Source: an uncultured Duncaniella sp.
Lineage (GTDB): Bacteria > Bacteroidota > Bacteroidia > Bacteroidales > Muribaculaceae
Direction: 5' to 3'
NCBI GenBank assembly: GCA_910588795.1
Contig: CAJURI010000088.1
Span: forward strand, 1-6,059
Length of the DNA: 6,059 nucleotides
Shown: positions 5,708-6,059 of the stretch, piece by piece
How positions within the stretch are numbered: position 1 is the first letter of the stretch
Layout: every line of letters begins with the position of its first letter
Notes under the pieces: model-generated
What the model saw: the letters and a program-made list of their open reading frames with translations, nothing else
Told to the model about the DNA's origin: nothing
Databases searched by the model: none
Made by a program: the position numbers and the translations under genes

Positions 5708-5753
5708 ATATTTATATCTTTTATAAACCAAGATTTATATTATTTATAAATAT
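5708..5753. repeat. AT-rich nested inverted repeats
   Basis: ATATTTATA (5708-5716) and TATAAATAT (5745-5753) are exact reverse complements. Inside them TATAAA (5722-5727) and TTTATA (5734-5739) form a second pair around CCAAGA. The stretch is almost pure A and T, between GC-richer DNA on both sides. It may be an easily melted or bent element or a binding site; chance is possible given the base composition. Confidence 0.4.
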
Positions 5754-5801
5754 CCGGTCCCTCATATCGCCACATGCCCGGCATAAGCGATCCCTTTCCC
5801 C

Positions 5802-5819
5802 AAAGAGCTTCCGCTCTTT
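5802..5819. repeat. small 7-bp hairpin
   Basis: AAAGAGC (5802-5808) and GCTCTTT (5813-5819) enclose a TTCC loop. No clear T run follows on either strand beyond the stem itself, so it is at most a weak terminator. No neighbouring gene end explains it. Confidence 0.4.
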
Positions 5820-6059
5820 ATACTATACAGACAATCAATCATTCCCCTCCAACACCCACAGGACACCCCCCCCAACTGACAATTCTCCTCTTCTCCACAA
5901 CCGTACATAGACGTCTGCAATCCTGACATTTGTACACTTCCACAATCCGATATGTTACGCTTAAAGCGATTTAATCATGCTCACTGAAAGGCGTGCGGTC
6001 ATTCCGGGTCAAGCCGAATTCCCGGTGCATTTGTTACAATCGAGAGGATAAAGTGTTAA

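Larger units (their letters stand above)
5469..6059. other. long region without a convincing protein gene
   Basis: About 590 nt after argC. It holds the argC-end hairpin, a consensus promoter (5573-5604) followed at once by a hairpin and T tract (5605-5646), an AT-rich block with nested inverted repeats (5708-5753), a small hairpin (5802-5819), a C-rich stretch with a run of eight C's (5866-5873), and a short palindrome CGCTT-A-AAGCG (5958-5968). Possible reading frames of 50 aa (plus, 5774-5926) and 55 aa (minus, 5762-5929) overlap each other and have no visible promoter, so they are not called. I recognise no tRNA, rRNA, SRP RNA, RNase P RNA or tmRNA. The rightmost part may be the upstream region of a gene beyond the edge. 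Confidence 0.7.

Noticed and set aside
5774..5926. Plus-strand frame of 50 codons in the right-hand gene-free region
   Set aside because: Low-complexity Pro/Thr-rich peptide from C-rich DNA, no promoter near, overlapped by an antisense frame; nothing supports translation.
6004..6033. Promoter-like TGCATTTG and a CCGGG/CCCGG inverted repeat near the right edge
   Set aside because: The -7 box has a mismatch in its key TA, there is no TTTG 20 nt upstream, and the stem is only 5 bp with a long loop.

Overview
The window is a chromosomal housekeeping stretch from a member of the Bacteroidota. Bacteroidales, possibly a Muribaculaceae-like gut bacterium, is the best guess. The evidence is the Rex, M18 peptidase and ArgC sequence types, A-rich leaders without Shine-Dalgarno sequences, and several promoters of the Bacteroidetes sigma-factor type (TTTG, about 20 nt, TAnnTTTG). 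Four promoters have exactly 20 nt between the two boxes. No mobile element, CRISPR array or phage gene is visible.

Left part (1-1484), minus strand: the 5' 47 nt of a tRNA-Pro(CGG) runs off the left edge and has its own promoter. Next is an M18-family aminopeptidase with a complete metal site. Its promoter lies across the first codons of the longest reading frame, so its start is moved to 1425.

Middle (1485-2964): the 194-nt gap at 1456-1649 holds a plus-strand promoter, an 11-bp inverted repeat and a hairpin terminator. Together they look like a small-RNA gene of about 90 nt that faces the end of the rex operon. The rex operon (minus strand) encodes the NADH-sensing repressor Rex and, 1 nt downstream, a protein I read as a fumarylacetoacetate hydrolase (FAH)-fold relative that has lost its metal and catalytic residues.

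Right part (2965-5468), plus strand: gltX (glutamyl-tRNA synthetase) overlaps argC (N-acyl-gamma-glutamyl-phosphate reductase) by ATGA. This couples two genes that both act on glutamate or a glutamate derivative. rex and gltX are divergent. Their -7 boxes sit in a long inverted repeat and a 17-bp palindrome lies between them, suggesting shared control.

Right end (5469-6059): about 590 nt with no convincing protein gene. It holds a stop-codon-spanning hairpin after argC, a promoter followed at once by a 15-bp hairpin and six T's, an AT-rich block of nested inverted repeats, and a C-rich stretch with a run of eight C's.

The points most worth following are the apparently dead FAH-like protein paired with Rex, the candidate small RNA at 1538-1629, the promoter-hairpin module at 5573-5646, and the symmetric rex/gltX promoter region.
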